Shown: positions 8,808 through 16,914 of the stretch, piece after piece | Numbering within the stretch: the stretch's first letter is position 1 | Layout of the letters: every line of letters begins with the position of its first letter | Assembly: GCF_025971945.1 (NCBI RefSeq) | Contig: NZ_JAPDHW010000010.1 | Coordinates: forward strand, 81,053 to 145,052 | DNA length: 64,000 nucleotides | Direction of reading: 5' to 3' | Origin: Chryseobacterium kimseyorum | GTDB lineage: Bacteria > Bacteroidota > Bacteroidia > Flavobacteriales > Weeksellaceae | Position numbers and translations under genes: made by a program | Notes under the pieces: model-generated | What the model saw: only the letters and a program-made list of their open reading frames with translations | Told to the model about the DNA's origin: nothing | The model's database searches: none

Positions 8808-9746
8808 ATGGACTTAGAAAAATTCGTACAATACGTACACGACGAAAATAAAGTAGAACCAAAAGATGTAATGCCTGATGATTACAGAAAATTATTGGTT
8901 CGTCAGATTTCACAGCACGCACATTCTGAGATTGTCGGGATGTTGCCGGAAGCTAACTGGGTTTCGAGAGCACCTTCACTGAGAAGAAAAATGGCTCTTT
9001 TGGCTAAAGTTCAGGATGAAGCAGGTCACGGTTTATACCTTTATTCTGCCACCGAAACTTTAGGAAACGGAACCATCAGAGCCGACAGAGATGCTACCTA
9101 CGAAGATATGTTGGAAGGAAAAGCAAAATATTCAAGTATCTTCAATTATCCAACTTTAAGCTGGGCAGATATCGGTGCCATCGGTTGGTTGGTTGATGGA
9201 GCAGCGATTATGAATCAGGTGATGTTGATGGGGAATTCTTATGGTCCTTACTCAAGAGCGATGGTGAAAATCTGTAAAGAAGAATCTTTCCACCAAAGAC
9301 AGGGTTACGAGATTTTAATGGCGCTTTGCCGTGGTACAAAACAGCAGAAAGAAATGGCTCAGGCTTCGTTAAACCGTTTCTGGTGGCCGGCTTTAATGAT
9401 GTTTGGTCCGAATGACGACAGTTCGCCCAACTCTAAAATCTCTATGAACTACAGAGTGAAAAGAGAAAGCAACGACAGTCTACGTCAGAGATTTATCGAC
9501 GTTACGGTTTCTCAGGCTGAATTTTTAGGCTTAACTGTTCCAGATAAAGATTTAAAATGGAATGAAGAAAGACAGCATTATGATTTCGGAGAACTTCCAT
9601 GGGATGAATTTATGGAAATCTTAAAAGGAAACGGCCCTGCAAACAAAAAAAGACTGCAGACTAAAGTAAAAGCGCAGCAGGAGAACCTTTGGGTAAAGGA
9701 AGCGGCGAAAGCTTTTGCTGAAAAGCAGAACGAAAGAGTAATATAA
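8808..9746 (+). CDS. paaA: Phenylacetyl-CoA epoxidase catalytic subunit PaaA
   Basis: A 312-residue ferritin-like di-iron monooxygenase subunit that adds one oxygen atom to the ring of phenylacetyl-CoA, giving the 1,2-epoxide. The [14 protein letters not shown] segment and the later [12 protein letters not shown] segment provide the two Glu-x-x-His iron-binding helices expected of the family. Length is typical. It begins the paaABCD block, with PaaC as structural partner, PaaB as bridging subunit and PaaE as reductase. The stop codon abuts the next repeat element. Confidence 0.97.
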   Translation: MDLEKFVQYVHDENKVEPKDVMPDDYRKLLVRQISQHAHSEIVGMLPEANWVSRAPSLRRKMALLAKVQDEAGHGLYLYSATETLGNGTIRADRDATYEDMLEGKAKYSSIFNYPTLSWADIGAIGWLVDGAAIMNQVMLMGNSYGPYSRAMVKICKEESFHQRQGYEILMALCRGTKQQKEMAQASLNRFWWPALMMFGPNDDSSPNSKISMNYRVKRESNDSLRQRFIDVTVSQAEFLGLTVPDKDLKWNEERQHYDFGELPWDEFMEILKGNGPANKKRLQTKVKAQQENLWVKEAAKAFAEKQNERVI

Positions 9747-9868
9747 TTTGAAAATGTGCTAATTTGAAAATTTGAAAATGAGTTAAACGACTTTATTATT
9801 CTCAAATTTTCATTTACGACACTTAATCAATTTTCAAATTAACTCATTTTCAAATTTTCAAATTAATT
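9747..9868. repeat. Intercistronic inverted repeat, family 1 (paaA-paaB)
   Basis: The whole gap is the element. It has a perfect 26-bp inverted repeat: the arm at 9761-9786 is the exact reverse complement of 9839-9864. The unit motif is TTTGAAAAT, repeated directly within each arm. It starts at the paaA stop and ends five bases before the paaB ATG. Confidence 0.9.
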
Positions 9869-10150
9869 ATGGCAAATTTAGATATGTGGGAAGTGTTTAT
9901 TCAGACTAAACCAGGATTATCTCACAAACACGTTGGAATTGTACAGGCACCAACAGCAGAAATGGCTTTGCAGAACGCAAGAGACGTTTATACAAGAAGA
10001 AAAGAAGGAACTTCTGTGTGGGTAGTTCCAAGTAAATATATCGTAACTTCAGAAGGAATCGACAAAGAAGCATTTTTTGATCCTGCTGACGATAAATTGT
10101 ACCGTCACCCGACATTCTACGATATTCCAAACGATGTGAAAAATATGTAA
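9869..10150 (+). CDS. paaB: Phenylacetyl-CoA epoxidase subunit PaaB
   Basis: A 93-residue small subunit of the ring-epoxidising complex, of normal length. The start MANLDMWEVFIQTKPGLSH and the ARDVYTRRKEG segment are typical of PaaB. In the characterised enzyme PaaB bridges PaaAC heterodimers. It sits between paaA and paaC, each gap filled by a repeat element rather than ordinary spacer. Confidence 0.95.
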   Translation: MANLDMWEVFIQTKPGLSHKHVGIVQAPTAEMALQNARDVYTRRKEGTSVWVVPSKYIVTSEGIDKEAFFDPADDKLYRHPTFYDIPNDVKNM

Positions 10151-10219
10151 AACAGCGCTTGGCTGTTAGCTGCTGGCAATTGGCCAAAAGCTAGACGCCA
10201 AAAGCCAAAAGCTAAAATA
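10151..10219. repeat. Intercistronic degenerate repeat, family 3 (paaB-paaC)
   Basis: Three overlapping copies of GCCAAAAGC (GCCAAAAGCTA at 10183-10193 and 10204-10214, with a third between), preceded by TTGGC/TAGCTG words in the opposite sense, giving a weak hairpin. It spans the whole gap and differs in sequence from the neighbouring elements. Confidence 0.65.
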
Positions 10220-10969
10220 ATGAACCCATTATATAATTATTTATTAAAACTAGCAGACGACAGTTTCATTATGGGACAGCGTCTGTCTGCGTGGTGCGGT
10301 GAAGGTCCTTATCTGGAGGAAGATATTGCTTTGACAAACATTGCTTTGGATGAGCTTGGACAAGCCAACAACTTTTACGTGTACGCTTCAAGAGTGATCG
10401 ATAACGGTAAAAGTGAAGATGATTTGGCTTTCCTGAGATACGAGCACGAATATCTGAATGCACACTGGACCGAACTTCCCAACGAAGATTACGCTCAGAC
10501 CATTTTGAAAGTGTATGTTTTCTCAGTGTATCAAAAGTTGATGTATGAAGCTTTGTCGAATTCTACGAATGAAGAACTTTCGGCTATCGCTCAGAAATCT
10601 CTGAAAGAAGTAAGATATCATTACACACACGCTGCTTCGTGGATGAAAATTTTCGGACACGGAACTGAAGAAAGCAAAATGCGTCTTGAAAGATCCATCG
10701 AAAATATCTGGGAATACACCAAAGGTTTATTTGCAAAAACAGAAGGCGAAGATGATTTAATTGCTTTAAACATCGCTCCGAATGTTGATGCTTTGTATGA
10801 AAATTTTGTAGCGATTACCACCAAAGATTTTGCAGATTTCGGTTTGGAATATCCTGCCAATCCTTTTATGCAGCCAAAATCAAGAACAGGTTATCACACG
10901 GAATACTTTGGATTTATCCTTTGCGAATTGCAGTATATGCAGAGAGCATATCCGGGATGTACGTGGTAA
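10220..10969 (+). CDS. paaC: Phenylacetyl-CoA epoxidase structural subunit PaaC
   Basis: A 249-residue ferritin-like protein that pairs with PaaA but lacks a working metal centre in the characterised complex. It shows LADDSFIMGQRLSAWCGEGP near the N-terminus and the ALDELGQANNFYVYA helix. The C-terminal RTGYHTEYFGFILCELQYMQRAYPGCTW is characteristic of the family. It follows paaB and precedes paaD, with repeat-filled gaps on both sides. Confidence 0.95.
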   Translation: MNPLYNYLLKLADDSFIMGQRLSAWCGEGPYLEEDIALTNIALDELGQANNFYVYASRVIDNGKSEDDLAFLRYEHEYLNAHWTELPNEDYAQTILKVYVFSVYQKLMYEALSNSTNEELSAIAQKSLKEVRYHYTHAASWMKIFGHGTEESKMRLERSIENIWEYTKGLFAKTEGEDDLIALNIAPNVDALYENFVAITTKDFADFGLEYPANPFMQPKSRTGYHTEYFGFILCELQYMQRAYPGCTW

Positions 10970-10973
10970 AAAT

Positions 10974-11062
10974 CAATGAGTTAATTTGAAAATTAAAGAA
11001 TTTGAAAATTACTAGCGACGCATCATTTTCAAATTAGCACATTTTCAAATTTTCAAATTAAT
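10974..11062. repeat. Intercistronic inverted repeat, family 1 (paaC-paaD)
   Basis: Left arm with two AATTTGAAAAT units, right arm with three TTTTCAAATT units, ending one base before the paaD ATG. It is the same family as 9747-9868. Confidence 0.85.
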
Positions 11063-11063
11063 T

Positions 11064-11528
11064 ATGAAAAATCCTTTAGAAATATTAGAATTAGTTCCCG
11101 ATCCGGAAATTCCGGTAATCAATATCGTGGAATTGGGTATTGTAAGAGAAGCGAAAGTTACAAGCGAAAATTCTTGCGAAGTGACGATTACGCCGACTTA
11201 CTCTGCCTGTCCCGCTATGTTTACCATTGAGGAAGACATCATCAAGATCATGAAGGAAAACGGTTGGGACGCTAAAGTGGTCACCAAAATGTTTCCAATC
11301 TGGACAACAGACTGGTTGACGGATGAAGCGAGAGAAAAACTCCGTGTTTACGGAATTACACCTCCCGAAAAAGGAGCCGACGAAAACCACATCGGGAAAC
11401 CTAAGAAATGTCCACGTTGCGGCTCGATGAATTCAAAACAGATCAGTAGATTCGGGTCTACTTTATGTAAGGCTTCGTATCAATGTTTAGACTGTCTGGA
11501 GCCGTTTGATTATTTTAAATGTCATTAA
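11064..11528 (+). CDS. paaD: Epoxidase maturation protein PaaD
   Basis: A 154-residue protein with an N-terminal MIP18/DUF59 domain (about 1-95: VPDPEIPVINIVELGIV and TPTYSACPAM, with its reactive cysteine) and a C-terminal zinc ribbon (KCPRCGS ... CLDCLEPFDYFKCH). The family is needed for an active phenylacetyl-CoA epoxidase, probably by assisting iron or iron-sulfur delivery; the exact chemistry is not settled. Position after paaC is the usual one. Confidence 0.93.
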   Translation: MKNPLEILELVPDPEIPVINIVELGIVREAKVTSENSCEVTITPTYSACPAMFTIEEDIIKIMKENGWDAKVVTKMFPIWTTDWLTDEAREKLRVYGITPPEKGADENHIGKPKKCPRCGSMNSKQISRFGSTLCKASYQCLDCLEPFDYFKCH

Positions 11529-11620
11529 ATAATTTGAAAATGTGCTAATTTGAAAATGAGTAAATTAGTACTGAAATCAGAATTTTCAAATTGACTAATT
11601 TTCAAATTAAAAAATTAAAA
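11529..11620. repeat. Intercistronic inverted repeat, family 1 (paaD-paaG)
   Basis: Starts at the paaD stop. Left arm AATTTGAAAATGTG and repeats; right arm AATTTTCAAATTGACTAA (11581-11598) followed by another TTTTCAAATT copy, ending a few bases before the next ATG. Confidence 0.85.
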
Positions 11621-11622
11621 CT

Positions 11623-12423
11623 ATGTATACACAACTCGATATTGAATCGCATTTTGACGGAAAATTAAAAATTGCTTACCTCAATCAGCCTGATACGATG
11701 AATGCTTTAACGAAGCCATCATTGGCAGACCTGAAAGATTTTGTAAAGGAATGCAGCAATGACCCAACGGTTAGATGTGTGGCGATTTCAGGAAGAGGAA
11801 GAGCATTCTGTTCCGGTCAGAATCTTGACGATGCTTTTGTTCAGGGAAATGACCATCATGATGACGATATTATCAGAAGAATTGTGACCGATTATTACAA
11901 TCCTCTGGTACTGGAAATTACGCGTTGCAAAAAACCTGTCGTCGCTTTAGTTAACGGTCCTGCAGTGGGAGCCGGTGCGATGTTGGCACTGATTTGCGAC
12001 TTCGTTTTGGCGAATGACAAAGCTTATTTTGCCCAGGCATTTTCCAATATCGGATTGATTCCTGATACAGGCGGAACCTATTTCTTACCTAAATTGTTGG
12101 GAAGACAATTGGCGAATTATTTAGCATTTACAGGCAAAAAGTTATCTGCTGAAGAATCAAAATCATACGGTTTGGTAGCTGAGGTTTTCACTGAGGAGGA
12201 ATTTAATTCAAAGTCAATGGAAATTTTAGAAAAAGTTTCGAATATGCCGACCGTTGGTTTAAAATTAACCAAGAAAGCTTTCGCCGCTTCTTATAATAAT
12301 TCATTGAAAGATCAATTGGAATTAGAAGGCGATTTGCAACAGGAAGCCGCAGAAACAGAAGATTTCAAAGAGGGCGTACAGGCATTTTTACAAAAAAGAA
12401 AACCTGAATATAAAGGAAAGTAA
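11623..12423 (+). CDS. paaG: 1,2-epoxyphenylacetyl-CoA isomerase PaaG
   Basis: A 266-residue crotonase-fold isomerase converting the ring epoxide to the oxepin form. Oxyanion-hole segments FCSGQNLDD and PAVGAGAML are visible. The two glutamates of true enoyl-CoA hydratases are replaced (AGAML and FSNIG), while the PDTGG segment near residue 147 supplies the aspartate that characterises PaaG. This favours PaaG over the hydratase PaaF. No second crotonase lies inside the paa cluster. Confidence 0.9.
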   Translation: MYTQLDIESHFDGKLKIAYLNQPDTMNALTKPSLADLKDFVKECSNDPTVRCVAISGRGRAFCSGQNLDDAFVQGNDHHDDDIIRRIVTDYYNPLVLEITRCKKPVVALVNGPAVGAGAMLALICDFVLANDKAYFAQAFSNIGLIPDTGGTYFLPKLLGRQLANYLAFTGKKLSAEESKSYGLVAEVFTEEEFNSKSMEILEKVSNMPTVGLKLTKKAFAASYNNSLKDQLELEGDLQQEAAETEDFKEGVQAFLQKRKPEYKGK

Positions 12424-12502
12424 AAAACTTGTATCATGTAAGAAAGTAAAATGTACAACGTACTTTAAAATACTTTTTACGTGATACATTTTACATTATA
12501 CA
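12424..12502. repeat. Intercistronic inverted repeat, family 2-like (paaG-paaH)
   Basis: GTATCATGTAA near the left end faces TTACGTGATAC on the right, and AAAATGTA faces TACATTTT. The right part (GTGATACATT) resembles the family 2 element of the paaE-paaA gap. It fills the gap up to the paaH ATG at 12505. Confidence 0.7.
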
Positions 12503-12504
12503 AC

Positions 12505-13641
12505 ATGAGAAATGTAGGAATTATCGGTGCCGGAACGATGGGCATTGGCATCGCACAAGTAGCCGCAACCAACGGATGCAAAGTTTGGGTCTATGACGCC
12601 AACGCAAAACAGGTAGAAACGGCGACCGTAGGTTTGGAAAAAACATTGACCAAATTGGTTGGCAAACAGAAGATTTCATCAGAAAAAATGGTTGAAATTT
12701 TATCCAATATTTCCATCGCTACAGAACTGAAGGACTTCAAAGATTGCGAACTTGTTATCGAAGCCATCATCGAAAATAAAGAAATCAAAACAAAAGTTTT
12801 CACGGAATTAGAGAAGCATGTTTCTGAAAGCTGTGTAATTGCTTCCAACACATCATCCATTTCCATCACCTCTCTCGGTGCAGAACTGCAAAAACCGGAG
12901 CGTTTCATCGGAATTCACTTTTTCAATCCGGCTCCCCTGATGCCTTTGGTGGAAATTATTCCGTCATTACTCACAGATAAATCTTTAGCCAAAAAAATGT
13001 ACAGCCTCATGAAAGAGTGGGGTAAAGTTCCTGTGATTGCCAAAGATATTCCTGGATTTATCGTCAACAGAATCGCCCGTCCTTTTTATGGAGAAGGTTT
13101 GAGAATCGTTGAAGAAAATATCGCAACGGTAGAACAGGTTGATGATGCCATGAAAACAGTAGGGAACTTTAAAATGGGACCTTTTGAGCTGATGGATTTA
13201 ATTGGTGTTGATGTCAATTTCTCCGTAACAAAAACAGTTTACAACGAGTATTTCTACGATCCGAAATACAAGCCTTCGCTTCTTCAGCAGAGAATGTCTG
13301 AAGCCAAACTTCACGGAAGAAAAACCGGAAAAGGATTTTACGATTACAAAGAAGGAGCCGTAAAAACTGAACCAACGAAAGATGAAGCACTGTATCAGCA
13401 AATATTTTTAAGAATTATTTCAATGCTCATCAATGAAGCAGTTGAAGCGAAAAGATTAGGCATTGCGAATGATGAAGATTTGGAATTAGCCATGCAGAAA
13501 GGTGTCAATTATCCAAAAGGACTATTGGCTTGGGGAAAAGAAATAGGATATAAAAAAATCTCTGAAACCTTACAGAATCTTTACGAAGAATATCAGGAAG
13601 AGAGATACAGACAAAGCCCGTTGCTGCGTAAATTAAATTAG
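12505..13641 (+). CDS. paaH: 3-hydroxyacyl-CoA dehydrogenase PaaH
   Basis: A 378-residue NAD-dependent dehydrogenase for 3-hydroxyadipyl-CoA. The Rossmann motif GIIGAGTMGIGIAQVA lies within the first 20 residues, SNTSSISIT near 110, the catalytic-histidine segment IGIHFFNPAPLMPLVEI near 130, and PGFIVNRIARPFYGEG near 180, followed by the helical dimerisation domain with a repeat. I chose ATG 12505 because an in-frame GTG at 12481 would translate the intercistronic repeat and add eight residues before the Rossmann strand. The repeats on both sides are characteristic of this operon. Confidence 0.93.
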   Translation: MRNVGIIGAGTMGIGIAQVAATNGCKVWVYDANAKQVETATVGLEKTLTKLVGKQKISSEKMVEILSNISIATELKDFKDCELVIEAIIENKEIKTKVFTELEKHVSESCVIASNTSSISITSLGAELQKPERFIGIHFFNPAPLMPLVEIIPSLLTDKSLAKKMYSLMKEWGKVPVIAKDIPGFIVNRIARPFYGEGLRIVEENIATVEQVDDAMKTVGNFKMGPFELMDLIGVDVNFSVTKTVYNEYFYDPKYKPSLLQQRMSEAKLHGRKTGKGFYDYKEGAVKTEPTKDEALYQQIFLRIISMLINEAVEAKRLGIANDEDLELAMQKGVNYPKGLLAWGKEIGYKKISETLQNLYEEYQEERYRQSPLLRKLN

Positions 13642-13729
13642 ATAATTTGAAAATGAGCAAATTTGAAAATGGATTACACACTTATTTTATTTTCAAATTC
13701 TCAAAATTGACTAATTCTCAAATTAAAAT
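13642..13729. repeat. Intercistronic inverted repeat, family 1 (paaH-paaI)
   Basis: Two AATTTGAAAATG-type units on the left and three TTCAAATTnnCAAA-type units on the right; it runs from the paaH stop to one base before the paaI ATG. Because it has no stop in one frame it can be misread as an N-terminal extension of paaI. Confidence 0.8.
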
Positions 13730-13730
13730 T

Positions 13731-14150
13731 ATGAATCCAAGACAGGTTGTAGATTATATGATGGAGAAAGATTATTTCTCCCAATTTTTAGGAATAAAAA
13801 TCATTGATATTAAAGAGAATTACGCTTTAATTGAAATGGAAATCACTAAACAGATGCTCAACGGCCTGGGAACAGTTCACGGCGGAGTTACCTTCGCTTT
13901 CGCTGATTCAGCGTTTGCTTTTTCCTCCAACAACGATGGAAATGCAGCTGTCGCATTGAGCGTAACCATCAATTTCACCAAAGCCGGACGAGAAGGCGAT
14001 ATTTTCAGAGCAGAAAGTGTTTTGATAAATGATACCAGAAAAACAGCCATCTACGATATTAAAATTAGCAACCAGAATAATGATTTGGTTGCAAAATTTG
14101 TCGGAACGGTTTATAAGATCGGAAAAAAAGTAACAGAATTATTAATTTGA
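13731..14150 (+). CDS. paaI: Hotdog-fold thioesterase PaaI
   Basis: A 139-residue acyl-CoA thioesterase of the PaaI type, thought to release CoA from dead-end phenylacetyl-CoA derivatives. The hotdog helix motif LGTVHGGVTFAFADSAFAF lies near residues 45-63, with HGG and the downstream Asp. The reading frame is open further upstream to 13647, but that part is translated repeat; the ATG at 13731 gives the normal family length and start (MNPRQVVDYMM). Its stop codon TGA is itself part of the first TTTGAAAA unit of the next repeat. Confidence 0.92.
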   Translation: MNPRQVVDYMMEKDYFSQFLGIKIIDIKENYALIEMEITKQMLNGLGTVHGGVTFAFADSAFAFSSNNDGNAAVALSVTINFTKAGREGDIFRAESVLINDTRKTAIYDIKISNQNNDLVAKFVGTVYKIGKKVTELLI

Positions 14151-14238
14151 AAATTTGAAAATGAGTCAATTTGAAAATTATTTTGAATGTCTTTATTTTC
14201 ATTTCCAAATTCTTAAATTAACACATTTTCAAATTAAA
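14146..14238. repeat. Intercistronic inverted repeat, family 1 (paaI-paaJ)
   Basis: Begins with AATTTGA that includes the paaI stop codon, with three TTTGAAAAT units on the left and TTTTCAAATT-type units on the right, ending beside the paaJ start. Confidence 0.8.
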
Positions 14239-14242
14239 TAAA

Positions 14243-15451
14243 ATGAACAACGTATATATCATAGATTACATCAGAACACCAATTTCAAAACTATCCGGTG
14301 GTCTTTCAGAAGTTCGTGCCGATGATTTGGCGGCAATCGTTCTTAAAGAAATCGTAGCGAGAAATCCTGAAGTTCCTGTTGAGGAAATTGAGGATGTTAT
14401 TTTCGGATGTGCTAATCAGGCAGGTGAAGATAACAGAAACGTTGCCAGAATGGGACTTTTATTAGCAGGACTTCCTTATAAAATCGGAGGCGAAACAGTT
14501 AACAGATTGTGTGCTTCGGGAATGTCGGCGGTGGCAAATGCTTTCCGTTCGATCGCTTCCGGAGAGGGCGAAATTTATATTGCAGGTGGCGTTGAGCACA
14601 TGACGCGCTCGCCTTATGTAATGTCAAAACCAAGTACCGCTTTTGGGAGAGACAGTCAAATGTTTGATACCACTTTCGGATGGAGATTTGTGAATCCCAA
14701 AATGAAAGAAATGTACGGTGTAGACACGATGGGAGACACCGCTGAAAATTTGGCAGAAATGCACAACATCAGCCGTGAAGATCAGGATAAATTTGCCCTT
14801 TGGTCTCAACAAAAAGCGACTAAAGCTCAGGAAAGCGGAAGACTGGCGGAAGAAATTGTAAAAGTTGAAATTCCACAGAGAAAAGGCGAACCGAAAATCT
14901 TCGATACAGACGAATTTATCAAGCCAACCTCTTCAATGGAAGGCTTAGGAAAACTTCGTCCTGCTTTCAGAAAAGATGGCGGAACAGTAACTGCTGGAAA
15001 CGCTTCTGGAATGAACGACGGAGCTGCTGCTTTAATTTTAGCAAGCGAAGAAGCGGTGAAAAAATATGGTTTAAAACCGAAGGCGAAAATCTTAGGATCA
15101 TCCGTTGCCGGTGTTGAGCCAAGAATTATGGGAATCGGTCCGGTTGAAGCGACTCAGAAATTGTTGAAAAGATTAAATCTTTCATTAGACGACATGGATG
15201 TTATCGAATTAAACGAAGCTTTTGCTGCTCAATCTTTGGCTGTAACCAGAAGTTTAGGTTTAAAAGATGATGATTCAAGAGTGAATCCGAACGGAGGCGC
15301 AATTGCTATCGGTCATCCACTTGGAGTTTCCGGAGCCAGAATTATCGGTTCTGCAGCTTTAGAGCTTCAGAAACAAAATAAAAAATATGCGTTGTGTACG
15401 CTTTGTATCGGTGTCGGACAAGGGTATGCGATGGTGATTGAAAAGGTTTAA
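14243..15451 (+). CDS. paaJ: Thiolase, 3-oxoadipyl-CoA thiolase PaaJ/PcaF
   Basis: A 402-residue thiolase of the acetyl-CoA acyltransferase family. In the pathway it cleaves 3-oxo-5,6-dehydrosuberyl-CoA and later 3-oxoadipyl-CoA to acetyl-CoA and succinyl-CoA. The nucleophilic cysteine is in VNRLCASGM near residue 90, the GHPLG histidine near 355 and the second cysteine in CTLCIGVGQG near 385. It lies between paaI and paaY with repeat-filled gaps. Confidence 0.93.
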   Translation: MNNVYIIDYIRTPISKLSGGLSEVRADDLAAIVLKEIVARNPEVPVEEIEDVIFGCANQAGEDNRNVARMGLLLAGLPYKIGGETVNRLCASGMSAVANAFRSIASGEGEIYIAGGVEHMTRSPYVMSKPSTAFGRDSQMFDTTFGWRFVNPKMKEMYGVDTMGDTAENLAEMHNISREDQDKFALWSQQKATKAQESGRLAEEIVKVEIPQRKGEPKIFDTDEFIKPTSSMEGLGKLRPAFRKDGGTVTAGNASGMNDGAAALILASEEAVKKYGLKPKAKILGSSVAGVEPRIMGIGPVEATQKLLKRLNLSLDDMDVIELNEAFAAQSLAVTRSLGLKDDDSRVNPNGGAIAIGHPLGVSGARIIGSAALELQKQNKKYALCTLCIGVGQGYAMVIEKV

Positions 15452-15567
15452 TTTGAAAATGTGCTAATTTGAGACTTTGAAAATGCTATTTAGAACAGCT
15501 GTAATTCTTAAATTAATATATCTCACAATTTTCAAATTAATTCATTCTCAAATTCTCAAATTAAAAT
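15452..15567. repeat. Intercistronic inverted repeat, family 1 (paaJ-paaY)
   Basis: Begins straight after the paaJ stop with TTTGAAAATGTGCTAATTTGA and ends in three TTCAAATT-type units one base before the paaY ATG. Confidence 0.8.
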
Positions 15568-15568
15568 T

Positions 15569-16162
15569 ATGAATATCTACTCATATCACGGAATTCGTCC
15601 AATAATAAAACCTTCTGCTTACGTTCATCCGCAGGCGGTGATTATTGGAAATGTGGAAATCGGCGAAGAGGTTTATATCGGTCCTAATGCGGTGATTCGT
15701 GGCGACTGGGGTAAAATTATTGTGAAAGACGGTGCGAATGTTCAGGAAAACTGTACTCTTCACGTTTTCCCAGGAATTGAAACCATTTTGGAAGAATCTG
15801 CTCACATCGGTCACGGAGCGATTATCCATTCCGGACATATCGGTAGAAATTGTCTGGTTGGAATGAATGCTGTTGTCATGGACAAAGCCGTTATCGGTGA
15901 CGAGTGCATCATCGGTGCGCTGGCTTTTGTTCCTGCAAATTTCAGATGTGATGCGAGAAAACTGATCGTTGGAAGTCCGGCAAAAATTATCCGTGATGTT
16001 TCTGACGAAATGATCAAGTGGAAAACAGAAGGGACAAAACTCTATCAGGAATTGGCGAGAGAAGGGAAGGATGCGATTCAACTGTGTGAACCTTTTACGG
16101 AATATGTTCAGCAAATTCCTACGAAGGCTGTTGATTATGGGATTTGGGATGATGTGAAATAA
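15569..16162 (+). CDS. paaY: Left-handed beta-helix protein PaaY
   Basis: A 197-residue hexapeptide-repeat protein of the gamma-carbonic-anhydrase-like group. Turns of the form IGNVEIGEEVYIGPNAVI are clear through residues 20-130, and the metal-site histidines are in HVF, HIGHGAIIHSGHI. In the paa pathway PaaY is reported as a thioesterase acting on inhibitory ring-derived CoA adducts. It is the last paa gene before the transposase/hydrolase insertion that separates it from paaZ. Confidence 0.9.
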   Translation: MNIYSYHGIRPIIKPSAYVHPQAVIIGNVEIGEEVYIGPNAVIRGDWGKIIVKDGANVQENCTLHVFPGIETILEESAHIGHGAIIHSGHIGRNCLVGMNAVVMDKAVIGDECIIGALAFVPANFRCDARKLIVGSPAKIIRDVSDEMIKWKTEGTKLYQELAREGKDAIQLCEPFTEYVQQIPTKAVDYGIWDDVK

Positions 16163-16178
16163 TTTAAAAAGTGTGGTC

Positions 16179-16211
16179 AAACCTAATGGGTTTTCGAAAC
16201 CCGTTAGGTTT
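16179..16211. repeat. REP-type palindrome upstream of RAYT
   Basis: 15-bp stem with 3-nt loop; the arm AAACCTAATGGGTTT faces AAACCCGTTAGGTTT with one G/T wobble. The same hairpin occurs at 16834-16866 on the other side of the transposase gene. Confidence 0.9.
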
Positions 16212-16235
16212 ATAAAATTGATTTTTAAGACATAG

Positions 16236-16814
16236 ATGATTAACACAGAAAATTTTGAATTTGATTCCGTGTATCACATTTTTTCTCATGTGAATGGGAG
16301 AGAGTTGATTTACCGAGAAGAAACAAATTATCAATTTTTTCTAAAGCAGTTAGATAAATACATTATCCAAATTGCAGATATTTATGCATATTGTTTGTTG
16401 CCGAACCATTTTCATTTACTGCTAAGATTTAAAAATAGTGAAAATGTAAATGTTGAAGATGAACATCAGTTTTTAATGAAGAATTTTGGTAATTTTCTTA
16501 ATTCTTACGCAAAAGCATTTAATAAGAAGTATAACCGAAAAGGTGCGCTTTTCCTCAATGCAGTAAAACGAAAGAAGATTACAGATGAGATATATTTACT
16601 AAAAGTTTTGCATTACATTCATAATAATCCCGTAAATCACGGGCTCACAAGTGAAATTAATTTATGGAAGTACTCATCGTATAATTCATATTTAAATAAT
16701 ATAAAAGCAAGTAGATTGAATAGAACTGAGATTATGCAATATTTCGATTCATTGGAAATCTTTAAAAATTATCATCACTCAAATGTTGAATATGATTTCT
16801 TAAATATAGAATAG
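16236..16814 (+). CDS. REP-associated tyrosine transposase (Y1_Tnp domain)
   Basis: A 192-residue HUH-type protein of the IS200-like / RAYT class. The metal-binding His-hydrophobic-His is in LPNHFHLLLRF (about residues 53-63). The candidate catalytic tyrosine lies in the NSYAKAFNKKYNRKG helix (about residue 90), and the HYIHNNPVNHGL segment is typical of the class. RAYTs act on REP palindromes rather than on IS ends, and matching palindromes lie 25 nt upstream and 19 nt downstream here. The element sits inside the paa operon between paaY and paaZ. The frame is intact. Confidence 0.9.
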   Translation: MINTENFEFDSVYHIFSHVNGRELIYREETNYQFFLKQLDKYIIQIADIYAYCLLPNHFHLLLRFKNSENVNVEDEHQFLMKNFGNFLNSYAKAFNKKYNRKGALFLNAVKRKKITDEIYLLKVLHYIHNNPVNHGLTSEINLWKYSSYNSYLNNIKASRLNRTEIMQYFDSLEIFKNYHHSNVEYDFLNIE

Positions 16815-16833
16815 TTGTTGATAAACCGCAGCC

Positions 16834-16866
16834 AAACCTAACGGGTTTTTAAAACCCGTTAGGTTT
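16834..16866. repeat. REP-type palindrome downstream of RAYT
   Basis: 15-bp perfect stem (AAACCTAACGGGTTT) with a 3-nt loop. It is the same sequence as the hairpin at 16179-16211 apart from one base and the loop. Confidence 0.9.
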
Positions 16867-16914
16867 AAACAAATTATTGCTAATAAATAAAAAATTAAAA
16901 TTTCAGAATAAGAA

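Noticed and set aside
13647..13730. N-terminal extension of paaI
   Set aside because: These codons are the family 1 repeat read in frame; the ATG at 13731 gives the normal length.
15581..16246. A long open frame antisense to paaY (221 codons)
   Set aside because: It mirrors the regular hexapeptide-repeat codons of paaY; the plus-strand frame has clear family motifs.
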